DNA of 59,111 nt, taken from Mesonia oceanica (GTDB lineage: Bacteria; Bacteroidota; Bacteroidia; Flavobacteriales; Flavobacteriaceae). This document shows positions 50,653 to 59,090 of this stretch, one piece after another. The position numbers and the translations under genes were made by a program. Below the pieces are notes generated by a model. That model searched no databases. It had not been told where the DNA came from and saw nothing but the letters and a program-made list of their open reading frames with translations. Where the stretch lies: contig NZ_CABVMM010000017.1 of assembly GCF_902499555.1 (NCBI RefSeq), forward strand, positions 1-59,111, given 5' to 3'. Numbering within the stretch: the first letter of the stretch is position 1; every line of letters begins with the position of its first letter.

Positions 50653-51468
50653 ATGAAAAAAGTCGCATTAATCACAGGAGCATCCGCAGGAATGGGTAAA
50701 GAAACTGCAAAATTATTGACACAAAATGATTATAACGTATATGGAGCAGCACGAAGGCTTGAAAAAATGGAAGATTTAAAAGCATTTGGAGTCAAGCCCA
50801 TTGCTATGGACATTACAAAAGACGAAACTATTGTTGCCTGTGTCAAACAAATTTTAGACGAAACCAACGGTCATATTGATATTTTGGTAAATAGTGCGGG
50901 GTTTGGTTCACACGGTGCTATTGAAGATGTTCCGATAAAAGACGCTAAGTATCAATTAGAAGTAAATGTATTTGGAGCTATGAGACTTACACAGTTGGTA
51001 CTACCTTCTATGCGTGAGAACAAATTTGGAAAAATTGTAAACATATCTTCAGTAGGTGGAAAGTTAGCCGGACCTTTAGGCGGTTGGTATCACGCCAGTA
51101 AATTCGCATTGGAAGGTTTAAGCGATAGTTTGAGAAATGAAGTCCGACCTTTTGGGATTGATGTAATCCTTATTGAGCCAGGTGCCATTAAATCAGAATG
51201 GAGCAAAATTGCCTATGATAATTTGATAAAGACATCAGGTAGGGGAGCATACAAAGCTATGGCATCAAAATTTGCAAACGTGATTAAAAACAGTGATGAT
51301 AAGAGTTCTGCTCCAAGTGTTATTGCGGAATTAATAAAGAAAGCTATTGAATTAAGAAACCCGAGAGCAAGATATGCAAAAGGGCACTTGGCCAAACCCA
51401 TTCTTTTTATTAAAAAAATAACCTCAGATAAATTGATGGACAAAATTCTTGCAAGTCAAATAAAATAG
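50653..51468 (+). CDS. SDR-family oxidoreductase (paired paralogue of 40110)
   Basis: Classical SDR, 271 residues, exactly the length of its paralogue at 40110: ITGASAGMGKETA, ILVNSAGFGSHGAIED, ISSVGGKLAGPLGGWYHASK. Cofactor and YxxxK motifs intact. It is followed after 11 bases by an AraC gene that is likewise paralogous to the one behind 40110. The duplication is old: the DNA is clearly diverged while gene order, spacing and operator are preserved. Confidence 0.92.
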   Translation: MKKVALITGASAGMGKETAKLLTQNDYNVYGAARRLEKMEDLKAFGVKPIAMDITKDETIVACVKQILDETNGHIDILVNSAGFGSHGAIEDVPIKDAKYQLEVNVFGAMRLTQLVLPSMRENKFGKIVNISSVGGKLAGPLGGWYHASKFALEGLSDSLRNEVRPFGIDVILIEPGAIKSEWSKIAYDNLIKTSGRGAYKAMASKFANVIKNSDDKSSAPSVIAELIKKAIELRNPRARYAKGHLAKPILFIKKITSDKLMDKILASQIK

Positions 51469-51479
51469 TACCAAATACA

Positions 51480-52283
51480 ATGGAAACGATCGATATTGTT
51501 CAACATAACATATTGCTTTCCTGTACAAGTAAGCAGCAGTTTAGCCAGGAGCATTTTTGGGGAGAACATACATTGTCTATTCTCCTATCAGGAGAAGGAC
51601 GTGTTTACAATAACGAAGAAACACAAATATACACTCCAGGAACAATCGGATTTCTAAAAAGGAACCAATTAGCCAAATCAATTAAAATTCCTTCAGCTGA
51701 TGGACAACCTTTTAAGTCTATTGGTATTATTTTAGACGAAGAATCATTAAAGCAATATAGTACAGAAAATGAAATTGTCACCAAATTGCCTTATACAGGC
51801 AAAATGATGTTTCAACTTAATCAAAATCGTTTTATAACAGGATTTTTTGATTCTCTTGTTCCTTATTTCGAGCAGCCCGAACAGCTAACTAAACGATTGT
51901 CAGAGCTGAAAACCAAAGAAGTAATTGAACTTTTATTAGCATACGATTCAAGACTAAAAGAATTGCTTTTTGATTTTAGCGAACCTTTTAAAATTGATTT
52001 GGAAGCCTTTATGAAAAGCCATTTTACCTACAATGTGCCTATAAAACAATTTGCAAAACTAACAGGTAGAAGTATTTCAACTTTTAAAAGAGATTTCAAG
52101 AAAACGTTCTCCCAAACACCTGAAAAATGGTTGAAAGATATGCGTTTAGATAAAGCCCATTTTTTAATTTCAGAAAAAAAACAGAAACCTTCTGAGGTTT
52201 ATCTGCAAGTTGGATTTGAGAATTTTTCTCACTTTTCTACCTCATTTAAAGAAAGGTTTGGATACAATGCTTCAACAGTTTGA
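51480..52283 (+). CDS. AraC-family regulator (paired paralogue of 40932)
   Basis: AraC-type regulator, 267 residues, paralogue of 40932. The sensor domain has EHTLSILLSGEGRVYNNEET; the DNA-binding domain has QFAKLTGRSISTFKRDFKKT and PSEVYLQVGFENFSHFSTSF. The helices expected to read DNA are nearly the same as in 40932, consistent with the shared operator. Its stop lies 13 bases before the end of group II intron remnant B, so the intron had landed just behind this gene. Confidence 0.92.
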   Translation: METIDIVQHNILLSCTSKQQFSQEHFWGEHTLSILLSGEGRVYNNEETQIYTPGTIGFLKRNQLAKSIKIPSADGQPFKSIGIILDEESLKQYSTENEIVTKLPYTGKMMFQLNQNRFITGFFDSLVPYFEQPEQLTKRLSELKTKEVIELLLAYDSRLKELLFDFSEPFKIDLEAFMKSHFTYNVPIKQFAKLTGRSISTFKRDFKKTFSQTPEKWLKDMRLDKAHFLISEKKQKPSEVYLQVGFENFSHFSTSFKERFGYNASTV

Positions 52284-52296
52284 TAGCAAGAACGAA

Positions 52297-52331
52297 GTCG
52301 AGTAGGTAAAGGGGAATCTCACCCCTAAACC
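52297..52331 (-). mobile_element. Group II intron remnant B: domain VI and 3' end
   Basis: On the minus strand GGTTTAGGGGTGAGATTCCC followed by CTTTACCTACTCGAC, nearly identical to the end of remnant A (44961-44996). It ends in AC as group II introns do. It is separated from its domain V (53799-53833) by the IS110-family element. Confidence 0.6.
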
Positions 52332-52629
52332 TTCTATGTTGTAATCCAATTTTTCTTACCAAATTTTTCGATTGGGTAGTGTTGGATTCGATTTTTTTTG
52401 ATGAAATTCATGAGAGATTCAGCCAAGAATGATTTTTAAATCCTATCGGCATATTCTCTTCTGAGTTTAAAAATATACAAATTATAAAAACAACCTTCTA
52501 TCAACGGACCATCAGGCCGCATTTCCTTGTTTAATTTTTTATAATTGAAAGCAGCAGCCTCTCACAAGAACGGATACATTTTTTTTGTACCGCAAGGTTT
52601 AGATAGCTGTCTTTCGGTAAAAGCTGTTT
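52332..52629 (-). ncRNA. Non-coding 3' flank of the IS110 element, possible bridge RNA region
   Basis: The element's only long non-coding segment, 298 bases, downstream of the transposase gene as in IS1111-group members. IS110-family elements encode a bridge RNA in a non-coding end. The 10-mer GCCTCTCACA at 52557-52566 recurs exactly at the right insertion border (53791-53800), as a target guide would. RNA boundaries and folding cannot be established by eye. Confidence 0.35.
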
Positions 52630-53706
52630 TTATACAATTGCATATTCATATTCTGTTTGATTTTTAAGTACATATCTTATCCTGTTTAATAACTTTTTCG
52701 CAATCCTAATTATTGCCTTGTTGGGCTTCATACGCTTACATAAATTACTGTACGCTAATGCCAATGCTGGATCACTTCTTATGGATATCCAAGCACTTTC
52801 TATTATCATTCCACGTAGATATTGATTGCTCCTTGGGGTAATGCTGCCAACTCTTTCATTTTCACTTGAACTATTGGTGGTTGGCACTAATCCAATATAG
52901 GAGCATAATTTATCTAAATTTTTAAACCGAAAAATGGACTCTAACTCTGACAGTAGGGTCATGGCACTTATTAAACCTATTCCAGGAATTCCGGTAAGCC
53001 ATTTAACTTGTTGAGAATATTCCTCTTGCTTTGCAATTCGTCTTAATTCTTTTTGTACTTCCAATAGCTTTAACCTAAGCAAGGTGACAGTATCTAAAAT
53101 ATTAAGTATTATAGTATGCCCAAAATCAGTACTTAATCTTACATCTCTCAACCATCTTGTAAAGTTAGAAGACCAGTATTTTGAAGCCGTGTCCAACTCG
53201 CAGGGTACTTCAATTCCATGGCGGTATAAAAATGATTTTATTCTATTTTTGTTTCTACCTATATCTCTTACTAGTGTTTTCCGATAGCGCATTAGGCTTC
53301 GCAATTCTTCCGTTTTCTGAGATGGTATATAAATCCCTTCAAGTTCTCCATTTCGTAATGAGCGAGCAATCTTCCTGCTATCACGTGAATCTTCTTTTTG
53401 TTTCTTTTCTTTATCTGTGGTAGGGATATCTGCAGGGTTAACTATTATGTTTTGTATGCCTTCCCCTATTAATGACCTGTGAACACTATATCCACAAAAC
53501 CCTGCCTCATAAGCTGAAAAATAGTTCCCATTAGGAAAGTTTTTCTTTAAATAGTATGACAACTCTTTTGCTTTCGGGTTCATTGAAAAGGTTTTGTAAT
53601 AAGAATCTTCTATCATTACGGTAACTCTCCAATTCTTCAAATGGGTATCAATACCTGTATAGATATTTTTCCCATAAAAATCCGGGTCTTTACTTATATT
53701 TTTCAT
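52630..53706 (-). CDS. IS110-family transposase (DEDD recombinase)
   Basis: IS110-type transposase, 358 residues from ATG 53706 (MKNISKDPDFYGKN); a frame extension reaches 53757. The N-terminal DEDD catalytic domain starts with YTGIDTHLKNWRVTV (first Asp) and includes FSAYEAGFCGYS (Glu) and KEDSRDSRKIARSLRNG (Asp cluster). The C-terminal Transposase_20 domain has LTGIPGIGLISAMTLLSELE and the Ser-containing ITPRSNQYLRGMIIESAW. No stop or frameshift: it may still be active. It inserts without terminal inverted repeats. Confidence 0.93.
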   Translation of the reverse strand: MKNISKDPDFYGKNIYTGIDTHLKNWRVTVMIEDSYYKTFSMNPKAKELSYYLKKNFPNGNYFSAYEAGFCGYSVHRSLIGEGIQNIIVNPADIPTTDKEKKQKEDSRDSRKIARSLRNGELEGIYIPSQKTEELRSLMRYRKTLVRDIGRNKNRIKSFLYRHGIEVPCELDTASKYWSSNFTRWLRDVRLSTDFGHTIILNILDTVTLLRLKLLEVQKELRRIAKQEEYSQQVKWLTGIPGIGLISAMTLLSELESIFRFKNLDKLCSYIGLVPTTNSSSENERVGSITPRSNQYLRGMIIESAWISIRSDPALALAYSNLCKRMKPNKAIIRIAKKLLNRIRYVLKNQTEYEYAIV

Positions 53707-53790
53707 ACGCTTATGATTTTTAGTTAATATTGATTCTATCAACATAAATTTAATCATTTACATAGAAGATTGTGCGAATACAAACATAAG

Positions 53791-54020
53791 GCCTCTCACA
53801 GACCGTACGTGAACCTTTCGATTCATACGGCTTTTCAAAATCCAAGTCACGGTCTGAAGCCTTCGTACTTCCAATGCTCAAACATATTCGGATAGCTCTC
53901 TGCTATTCCTTGTAAATGTTTGAGTGAATAATACCAATGATTCTTCTTTAACCGTTTGTACTTGTTGCGCACCCATTTGTACAAACGTTGATTCAAGGTC
54001 TTGATTATTCTTGGAGCAGT
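53791..54020 (-). mobile_element. Group II intron remnant B: maturase C terminus and domain V
   Basis: Minus strand: an open frame ending at 53847 encodes TLNQRLYKWVRNKYKRLKKN, then HLQGIAESYPNMFEHWKYEG and FRP, stop. That is the C terminus of a group II intron reverse transcriptase/maturase. About 15 bases later follows domain V, AGCCGTATGAATCGAAAGG and TTCACGTACGGTCT (53799-53833). The rest of the intron 5' of this is missing and the remnant abuts broken chrA at about 54017. Confidence 0.75.
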
Positions 54021-54719
54021 TTATCGACTTGGAAAAAAAGTACTCAAAAATATTGAACTTAGAATTTTAGGAGCGTTGACATTGACTGCCTGTTTGCTTG
54101 GCGTTCACGAAATTTTGGCGTTGTTTGCTTGTGGATTTCTTGGTTTGGTATTTTATTCGCAACTCTAAAAACAACCTGAACAGTTTTACTCCGCTCGTTT
54201 TATTGCAAGTAACAGCATCAGCAAGTAACCTAAAAATACTTTTAACATTTTTAAAAGTAGGTGGTGCTATTTGCTTATTTAGATGCAGAGTTGGTCAGTA
54301 CAGGTTTCCTGACACGTCAAGAATTAATTGATACCGTAGCAGTTGGACAATTCACACCTGGACCCGTTTTATCAACGGCAACATTTATCGGTTGGCAGTT
54401 AAACGGATTTTGGGGAGCAATCGCAGCGACCGTTGGAATTTTCCTTCCTTCTTTCATTTTTGTTGCTATACTCAATCCGCTTATTCCAAAAATGCCTAAA
54501 TCGAAAATTATTGCAGCATTTTTAGACGCAGTGAACATTGCAGCCGTTGCTGTAATTGTAGCCGTTTGTGTGGAGATGGGAAAAGACACCTTGACCGATT
54601 GGCGGACAATTTTAATTGCTGTTTTAAGCATAATCGCTGTTTTTGTCTTTAAGAAAATGAACAGTGCATTTATTGTAATTGGTGGAGCATTGACAGGCTA
54701 CCTTTTGACATTGATATGA
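54017..54719 (+). pseudogene. chrA: Broken chromate transporter gene (chrA)
   Basis: Three frames in succession read like one ChrA protein: AVYRLGKKVLKNIELRILGA ... LVFYSQL and stop (from 54017), then TPLVLLQVTASASNLKILLT and FLKVGGAI, then VLFAYLDAELVSTGFLTRQE onward to GYLLTLI (54264-54716). There is a stop plus frame change near 54167 and a small deletion/frame change near 54262, where the KVG...GYVLFAYLD region of ChrA should be. The N-terminal half is lost at the junction with the group II intron remnant. An ORF of 152 residues from 54261 survives but covers only the C-terminal half. Confidence 0.78.
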
Positions 54720-54723
54720 GAAA

Positions 54724-55360
54724 TTAGTTTTTGACACTATATATCCTCATCAAAAGGATCGATGCTAATTCTCTGGTGTTTCTGTTATCCAACAAATACA
54801 CGTACTCATAATCGTTGGACAAAAACCCCAACTCCACCAACGCTTCAGGGTAAAAACCGCCAGCTTTCCTCAACACCTGAAAATTAGAAAACTTAACACC
54901 CCTACTTTTAAATCCTAACTGCTTTTTTATTTGGTTCTGCAATTGATAGGCAAACCAAACAGACTCCTTTAAATTTCCAGATTCGTTCTTGCCAACATAT
55001 ACCTCAATCCCTCTTGCAATAGGATTATGAGAATGATTGCAGTGCAAGGAAATAAACAAATCAGCATTCAGTGCCTTGGCCAGCTTTGTTCTATCCGATA
55101 ATGAAATTAGCGTCACTATAACGGGTTAAGTAAATATCCAATGGTGTTTCTGATTTTGCGTTAAACATTATAATTTCCAAACCAATATTCAACGTAACAT
55201 CCTTTTCTTTAATTCCATTTATTCCGATAGCACCGGAATCTTTTCCGCCGTGGCCAACATCAATTACTATTCTTTTTATTAATCCAGTTTCCTATCCAAA
55301 AATGATGCATAGTTGAAGGAGCAAAATCACAAAACTGACGTTTTTGAGCACCTTTTTCAT
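54724..55360 (-). pseudogene. Broken N-acetylmuramoyl-L-alanine amidase gene
   Basis: From ATG 55360 the minus strand reads a signal peptide MKKVLKNVSFVILLLQLC, then IIFG and a TAG stop, then ETGLIKRIVIDVGHGGKDSG (zinc-binding His) and LDIYLTRYSD. A one-base frameshift near 55110 follows, then TLISLSDRTKLAKALNADLF with ISLHCNHS (second zinc ligand) to the stop at 54724. It is an Amidase_3-type peptidoglycan amidase, which conjugative elements use to open the wall. One stop plus one frameshift disable it here. The fragment 54724-55116 alone is an open frame. Confidence 0.8.
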
Positions 55361-55405
55361 TTCTACATTTCGAGTTATCAACAGCCTCCATCCAAAATCC
55401 CATAG

Positions 55406-55477
55406 AATTTGATATTATCTAATATCAAATTAAGTCATTAAAAATCAAATAATATATTATCCACAATTATTTGATTT
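55406..55477. promoter_or_regulatory. Two perfect 12-bp inverted repeats upstream of the tra operon
   Basis: AATTTGATATTA / TAATATCAAATT (55406-55417 and 55420-55431, 2-base spacer) and AAATCAAATAAT / ATTATTTGATTT (55442-55453 and 55466-55477, 12-base spacer). All four arms carry TTTGAT or its complement. They lie between the amidase remnant and traE, where the transfer operon promoter must be, and look like operators. The rest of 55361-55549 holds no gene. Confidence 0.55.
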
Positions 55478-55549
55478 ACAGGTATTTAAACAAAAATATA
55501 TGTACTTTTCTCATAACGAAAACGAATCAAAAATTTAAACCGTTCCGTT

Positions 55550-55837
55550 ATGAAAAAATCTATTTACCTAGCGACCTGTCTTTCGCTTCTCTCAAGTTCT
55601 CTTTTTGCACAAATTGGCGGCATTGAAGATTCTGTTGATGATGTGTCGAATACCATTAGAACCATTTTCCCCATAATCCTGGGGGTAATTTTCTTAATCG
55701 GCTTTCTTTTTAACGCAGGCCATTTCTTTGGAGAAAATGCAGACCTAAAAAAAGGGATTACCCGTGTGCTTGTTTTTGTCCTTATTGCCGGTGCAGTAGT
55801 GGGTATTTTCACATACCTCATTGGAATCGTAGTATAA
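55550..55837 (+). CDS. traE: Conjugative transfer protein TraE (DUF4134 type)
   Basis: Small membrane protein, 95 residues, likely the VirB2/pilin-like component of the channel. Signal segment (IYLATCLSLLSSSLFAQIGG), then a membrane helix TIFPIILGVIFLIGFLFNAG, a polar loop GENADLKKGITR and a second helix VLVFVLIAGAVVGIFTYLIG. This two-helix pattern with ENADLKKG is the DUF4134 hallmark. It is the first gene of the operon and abuts traF (shared base). Confidence 0.88.
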   Translation: MKKSIYLATCLSLLSSSLFAQIGGIEDSVDDVSNTIRTIFPIILGVIFLIGFLFNAGHFFGENADLKKGITRVLVFVLIAGAVVGIFTYLIGIVV

Positions 55838-56115
55838 TGAAACGGTTCGAGGTCTATAAAAACATCAGGAAAAGGGCAGTCATTTTTGGATTGCCTATTT
55901 CCCTCTTTGCGGTGATGATCATTTCCATAATTACTTCTTTATTGGTCATTATCTTCTCGTTCAGTTTTGGAGTGATCATTGGCGTATTGATTCTCAATTC
56001 AGTCTTATATATCGCCCTCACCCGAATTACAAGCAATCCGCAGCTATTCCAGATGGCAAAATCTTTCCCAAAAAGCATCAGTAACAAAAGAAATTCCGGT
56101 CTCGATTATGAATAA
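55837..56115 (+). CDS. traF: Conjugative transfer protein TraF (DUF4133 type)
   Basis: Small inner-membrane protein, 92 residues, VirB3-like. Short basic start (KRFEVYKNIRKRAVIFGLPI), then two membrane helices (about residues 20-55), then a polar tail ending SISNKRNSGLDYE. DUF4133 pattern and position between traE and the TraG ATPase are decisive. It overlaps traG by 8 bases. Confidence 0.88.
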   Translation: MKRFEVYKNIRKRAVIFGLPISLFAVMIISIITSLLVIIFSFSFGVIIGVLILNSVLYIALTRITSNPQLFQMAKSFPKSISNKRNSGLDYE

Positions 56116-58510
56116 GATTAACCTTTCTACCTATCAACCCATTGGGGATATACAAGACAATATCCTATTTGCCAATAATGGCAATGTAGTGGTATGCTAT
56201 AAAGGAAACCTACCAGAAATTTATTCCTTATCGGAAAAGGACTTTGAAGATATGCACAGTGCTTGGTTTCAAGCATTGAAATCATTGCCTGTTGGTACCG
56301 TGGTTCACAAGCAAGATGTCTATCTCAAAAAGCATTATACCTCTGAACAGCTTTCCAATAAAACATTTTTGGAAAAGGCCACACACGATCATTTTAAAGG
56401 CCGCGAGTATATTGACCACAAATGCTATCTCTTCTTCACCCTGACCAAAAATAAAGCGCTGAACAATCTTAAATATGTCAATCCTTTCCGCAAGGTTTCA
56501 AAGGGTATCATACAAGAATTGGATGATAATGTACAGCGTTTTATAAATGCCGTAAGTGATTCAGTTTCCTTTATCAATAATAGTAGGAAAATGAAATTTG
56601 TTCCACTTGACTCTAAAGAAATTCAAGCGATAACCAAAGAATACTTCAATGGCTTTAATGAAGGCTTTGACACCGATATCATACTAGACAAGAAAAACGT
56701 CAATATAGGCGAAAATTATTTTGATGCCCTGGCCATCAACAGCGAACTGTGCTTTGGCGAAAGTGTACAGAGTAGCAAAACCAATGATAAATTCACTTCA
56801 GACGATTTTGTATTTCATCAAGGGTTTATTGATGGTTTAGGGCTAACGCTAAACGAGAACCATATTGTCAACCAAATCTTGTATCTGGATGACAAACACA
56901 AGTGGCGCAAGTTGCTTGATAAGAAAGTCGAGGAACTGAACAAGAGCTCGAATTTCGGCTCACAAAACAAAGTGGTTCTTGGAAAAATTCAGCACATCTT
57001 GGATCAGATCAATGCCGATGACAATGCCCGGATTATACGCGGACACTTAAACATCATTTTCTGGGATAAAAATCCCGCGAACCTCAGCCGCATCAGCTCT
57101 AAAATTAAAACGGAGTTTAAGGAACTGGACATTATTCCTTATTACCCAAGAGGTGAGGAACGGAAGAATTATATTCTGAACAGCTACTGCTGTTTTTCTT
57201 CTAATTTTTCGAATAATGACTTATATGTAACGGACCTGAAACACGCACTTTGCCTGTTCATTAACAACAGTAATTACAAATCAGATTCCACCGGAATCAT
57301 ATTTAACGATAGGGAACATAATATTCCTGTGCTTAAAGATGTCTGGGACGAGCAAAAAAAGCGCATTAAGGCACGAAATTTTGCCATTTTCGCCCCGACA
57401 GGTGAAGGGAAATCTTTTTTGGCTAATAACATCCTGCGCCAATATTTTGAGAGTGATGTGCGCTTGGTCATTATCGATTTGGGTGGTTCGTATACCAAAT
57501 TTGCCAAACTTTATCCTGAACAATACACCGTACTCCGCTACGAAAGCGGAAAAAACTTGGGCATCAATCCATTTTATATTAGCGATACCAATGACCTGAC
57601 ACCGGAACGCCTTGAAGATTTGTCGGTATTTCTCTTTGAACTGTTTGCTTCTGATTTAAAGGTGACCAAGGCACAATCGGTTTCCGTAAAAAAGATATTA
57701 CGCCATTATTACAATAGTGTTTTAGAAAATCACTCGCTGGATGGTTTTTACAACTTTATTGAAAGCAATCAGAAAGACCTTCATGATACGCTTAAAATCC
57801 ATCCTGACTACTTCAATATTACCAGCTTCTTGCACGTAATGTCGGAGTATGTTGGCGATGGTCTATATAGTTTTCTGTTTGAAGTCAGCGAAGACCAGAC
57901 TTACAAAATCGAGGATAAACGCCTTATTGTTTTTGAACTGGACGAAGTAAAGGATAATAAAGAAATTCTGTCCGTAATGTTGAAGCTGATCAAATCGGCT
58001 ATTCAACGAACCATCTGGAAGAATCGTGCTGAAAAAGGAATCATCCTGTTCGATGAGTTCGCCAAGCAACTGAAGTTTGAAAATGTATTGGAAAGTGTGG
58101 AGTTCTATTATCAAGCGATCCGGAAACAAAACGGTGCGATTGGCATCATCCTGCAATCCATCAATCAACTTCCCAACAATTCCACTTCCGCAAGTATTCT
58201 CGAAAACACCCAGGTCATTTATAGCTTAAACAATGAGAAAGGCTATGAAGAACTGGTCAAACGGCTCAACCTCTCTAGCCACGATTTGAATCAATTAAAG
58301 TCCATCAAGAATAACCTTTTCGGCTCAAGAAAGTATACTGAAATGTTTATCAAAATTGGAAAGGAAAGCAACATTTTCCGGTTGGAAGTTCCGAAAGAAG
58401 TATATGCCGCTTACTTGACCGATGGACAGGAAAATGAGGCTATAATGGCCATTTATAAAAAGACACAAGATATGGAAATGGCTATAAAAGAATTCACCTC
58501 TAAAACATAA
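56108..58510 (+). CDS. traG: Conjugation ATPase TraG (VirB4-like)
   Basis: VirB4-type ATPase that energises the mating apparatus, 800 residues. The N-terminal DUF3875-type region starts LSTYQPIGDIQDNILFANNG. Walker A is FAPTGEGKSFLA at about residues 428-439, Walker B is KGIILFDEFAKQL at about 640-652, and a later motif is AIGIILQSINQLPNNST. It is the central motor of the system and is intact. Starts inside traF (8-base overlap) and precedes traI by 4 bases. Confidence 0.93.
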   Translation: MNKINLSTYQPIGDIQDNILFANNGNVVVCYKGNLPEIYSLSEKDFEDMHSAWFQALKSLPVGTVVHKQDVYLKKHYTSEQLSNKTFLEKATHDHFKGREYIDHKCYLFFTLTKNKALNNLKYVNPFRKVSKGIIQELDDNVQRFINAVSDSVSFINNSRKMKFVPLDSKEIQAITKEYFNGFNEGFDTDIILDKKNVNIGENYFDALAINSELCFGESVQSSKTNDKFTSDDFVFHQGFIDGLGLTLNENHIVNQILYLDDKHKWRKLLDKKVEELNKSSNFGSQNKVVLGKIQHILDQINADDNARIIRGHLNIIFWDKNPANLSRISSKIKTEFKELDIIPYYPRGEERKNYILNSYCCFSSNFSNNDLYVTDLKHALCLFINNSNYKSDSTGIIFNDREHNIPVLKDVWDEQKKRIKARNFAIFAPTGEGKSFLANNILRQYFESDVRLVIIDLGGSYTKFAKLYPEQYTVLRYESGKNLGINPFYISDTNDLTPERLEDLSVFLFELFASDLKVTKAQSVSVKKILRHYYNSVLENHSLDGFYNFIESNQKDLHDTLKIHPDYFNITSFLHVMSEYVGDGLYSFLFEVSEDQTYKIEDKRLIVFELDEVKDNKEILSVMLKLIKSAIQRTIWKNRAEKGIILFDEFAKQLKFENVLESVEFYYQAIRKQNGAIGIILQSINQLPNNSTSASILENTQVIYSLNNEKGYEELVKRLNLSSHDLNQLKSIKNNLFGSRKYTEMFIKIGKESNIFRLEVPKEVYAAYLTDGQENEAIMAIYKKTQDMEMAIKEFTSKT

Positions 58511-58514
58511 TATT

Positions 58515-59090
58515 ATGAAGACAAAAATTTTAATCGTTGCAACAGTAATCATCCTTTTCTTGCCTACACGCGCTGCGTGCCAAGGGATGCCCGTTTATGA
58601 CAATACCAACTTTGTAAGCTTGGTAAAATCACTTGTTGAGTCTGCAAAACAGACTTCCAATCTTGTAAAGACCGTAAAATTTCTGAAAAATCAAAAGGAA
58701 AACCTTGAAAAGGTCAATAATGTCGTGAAGCAATTAAAAGCAGTGCAAGAAATAGGACAAAACAATCAGCGGCTCATCAATGTGATGCAAAATGACCTTC
58801 AGGATATTTTAAACTCTCCCTATATCAAACCCGATGAGATTAACCGGGTCACGGAATCCTTCAACAGCATCATAGATAATTCTTTGGAAACAATGGATTT
58901 TATTGACCAGGTATTGTCCAGCGATTACCTAAAAATGAGTGACGCCGATCGCGCTGAAATCCTAAAGCAAAAAGAAATGGAATCGAAGGAAATGGTCTCC
59001 AACATAAGGGTGAAAACCAAACGTTACCGGGAGATTATTTCCTTTCGAAAAATGCAGGATAAAATCAATAACAGGGAAACAGGATATTGA
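58515..59090 (+). CDS. traI: Conjugative transfer protein TraI (DUF4141 type)
   Basis: Secreted component of the Bacteroidota transfer system, 191 residues, VirB5-like in position. Signal peptide (KILIVATVIILFLPTRAACQ) followed by GMPVYDNTNFVSLVKSLVES, the DUF4141 signature, and a helical coiled region (LVKTVKFLKNQKENLEKVNN). Overlaps the start of traJ (TGATG). Typical family length is about 200, so it is complete. Confidence 0.87.
   Translation: MKTKILIVATVIILFLPTRAACQGMPVYDNTNFVSLVKSLVESAKQTSNLVKTVKFLKNQKENLEKVNNVVKQLKAVQEIGQNNQRLINVMQNDLQDILNSPYIKPDEINRVTESFNSIIDNSLETMDFIDQVLSSDYLKMSDADRAEILKQKEMESKEMVSNIRVKTKRYREIISFRKMQDKINNRETGY

Larger units (their letters stand above)
52331..53790 (-). 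mobile_element. IS110-family insertion sequence inside group II intron remnant B
   Basis: About 1.46 kb between intron domain VI (left) and domain V (right). It holds a DEDD transposase gene on the minus strand, a ~300-base non-coding 3' flank and a short 5' flank. No inverted terminal repeats are seen, as expected for IS110. Borders are estimated from where the intron sequence breaks off; they may be off by some bases. Confidence 0.65.
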
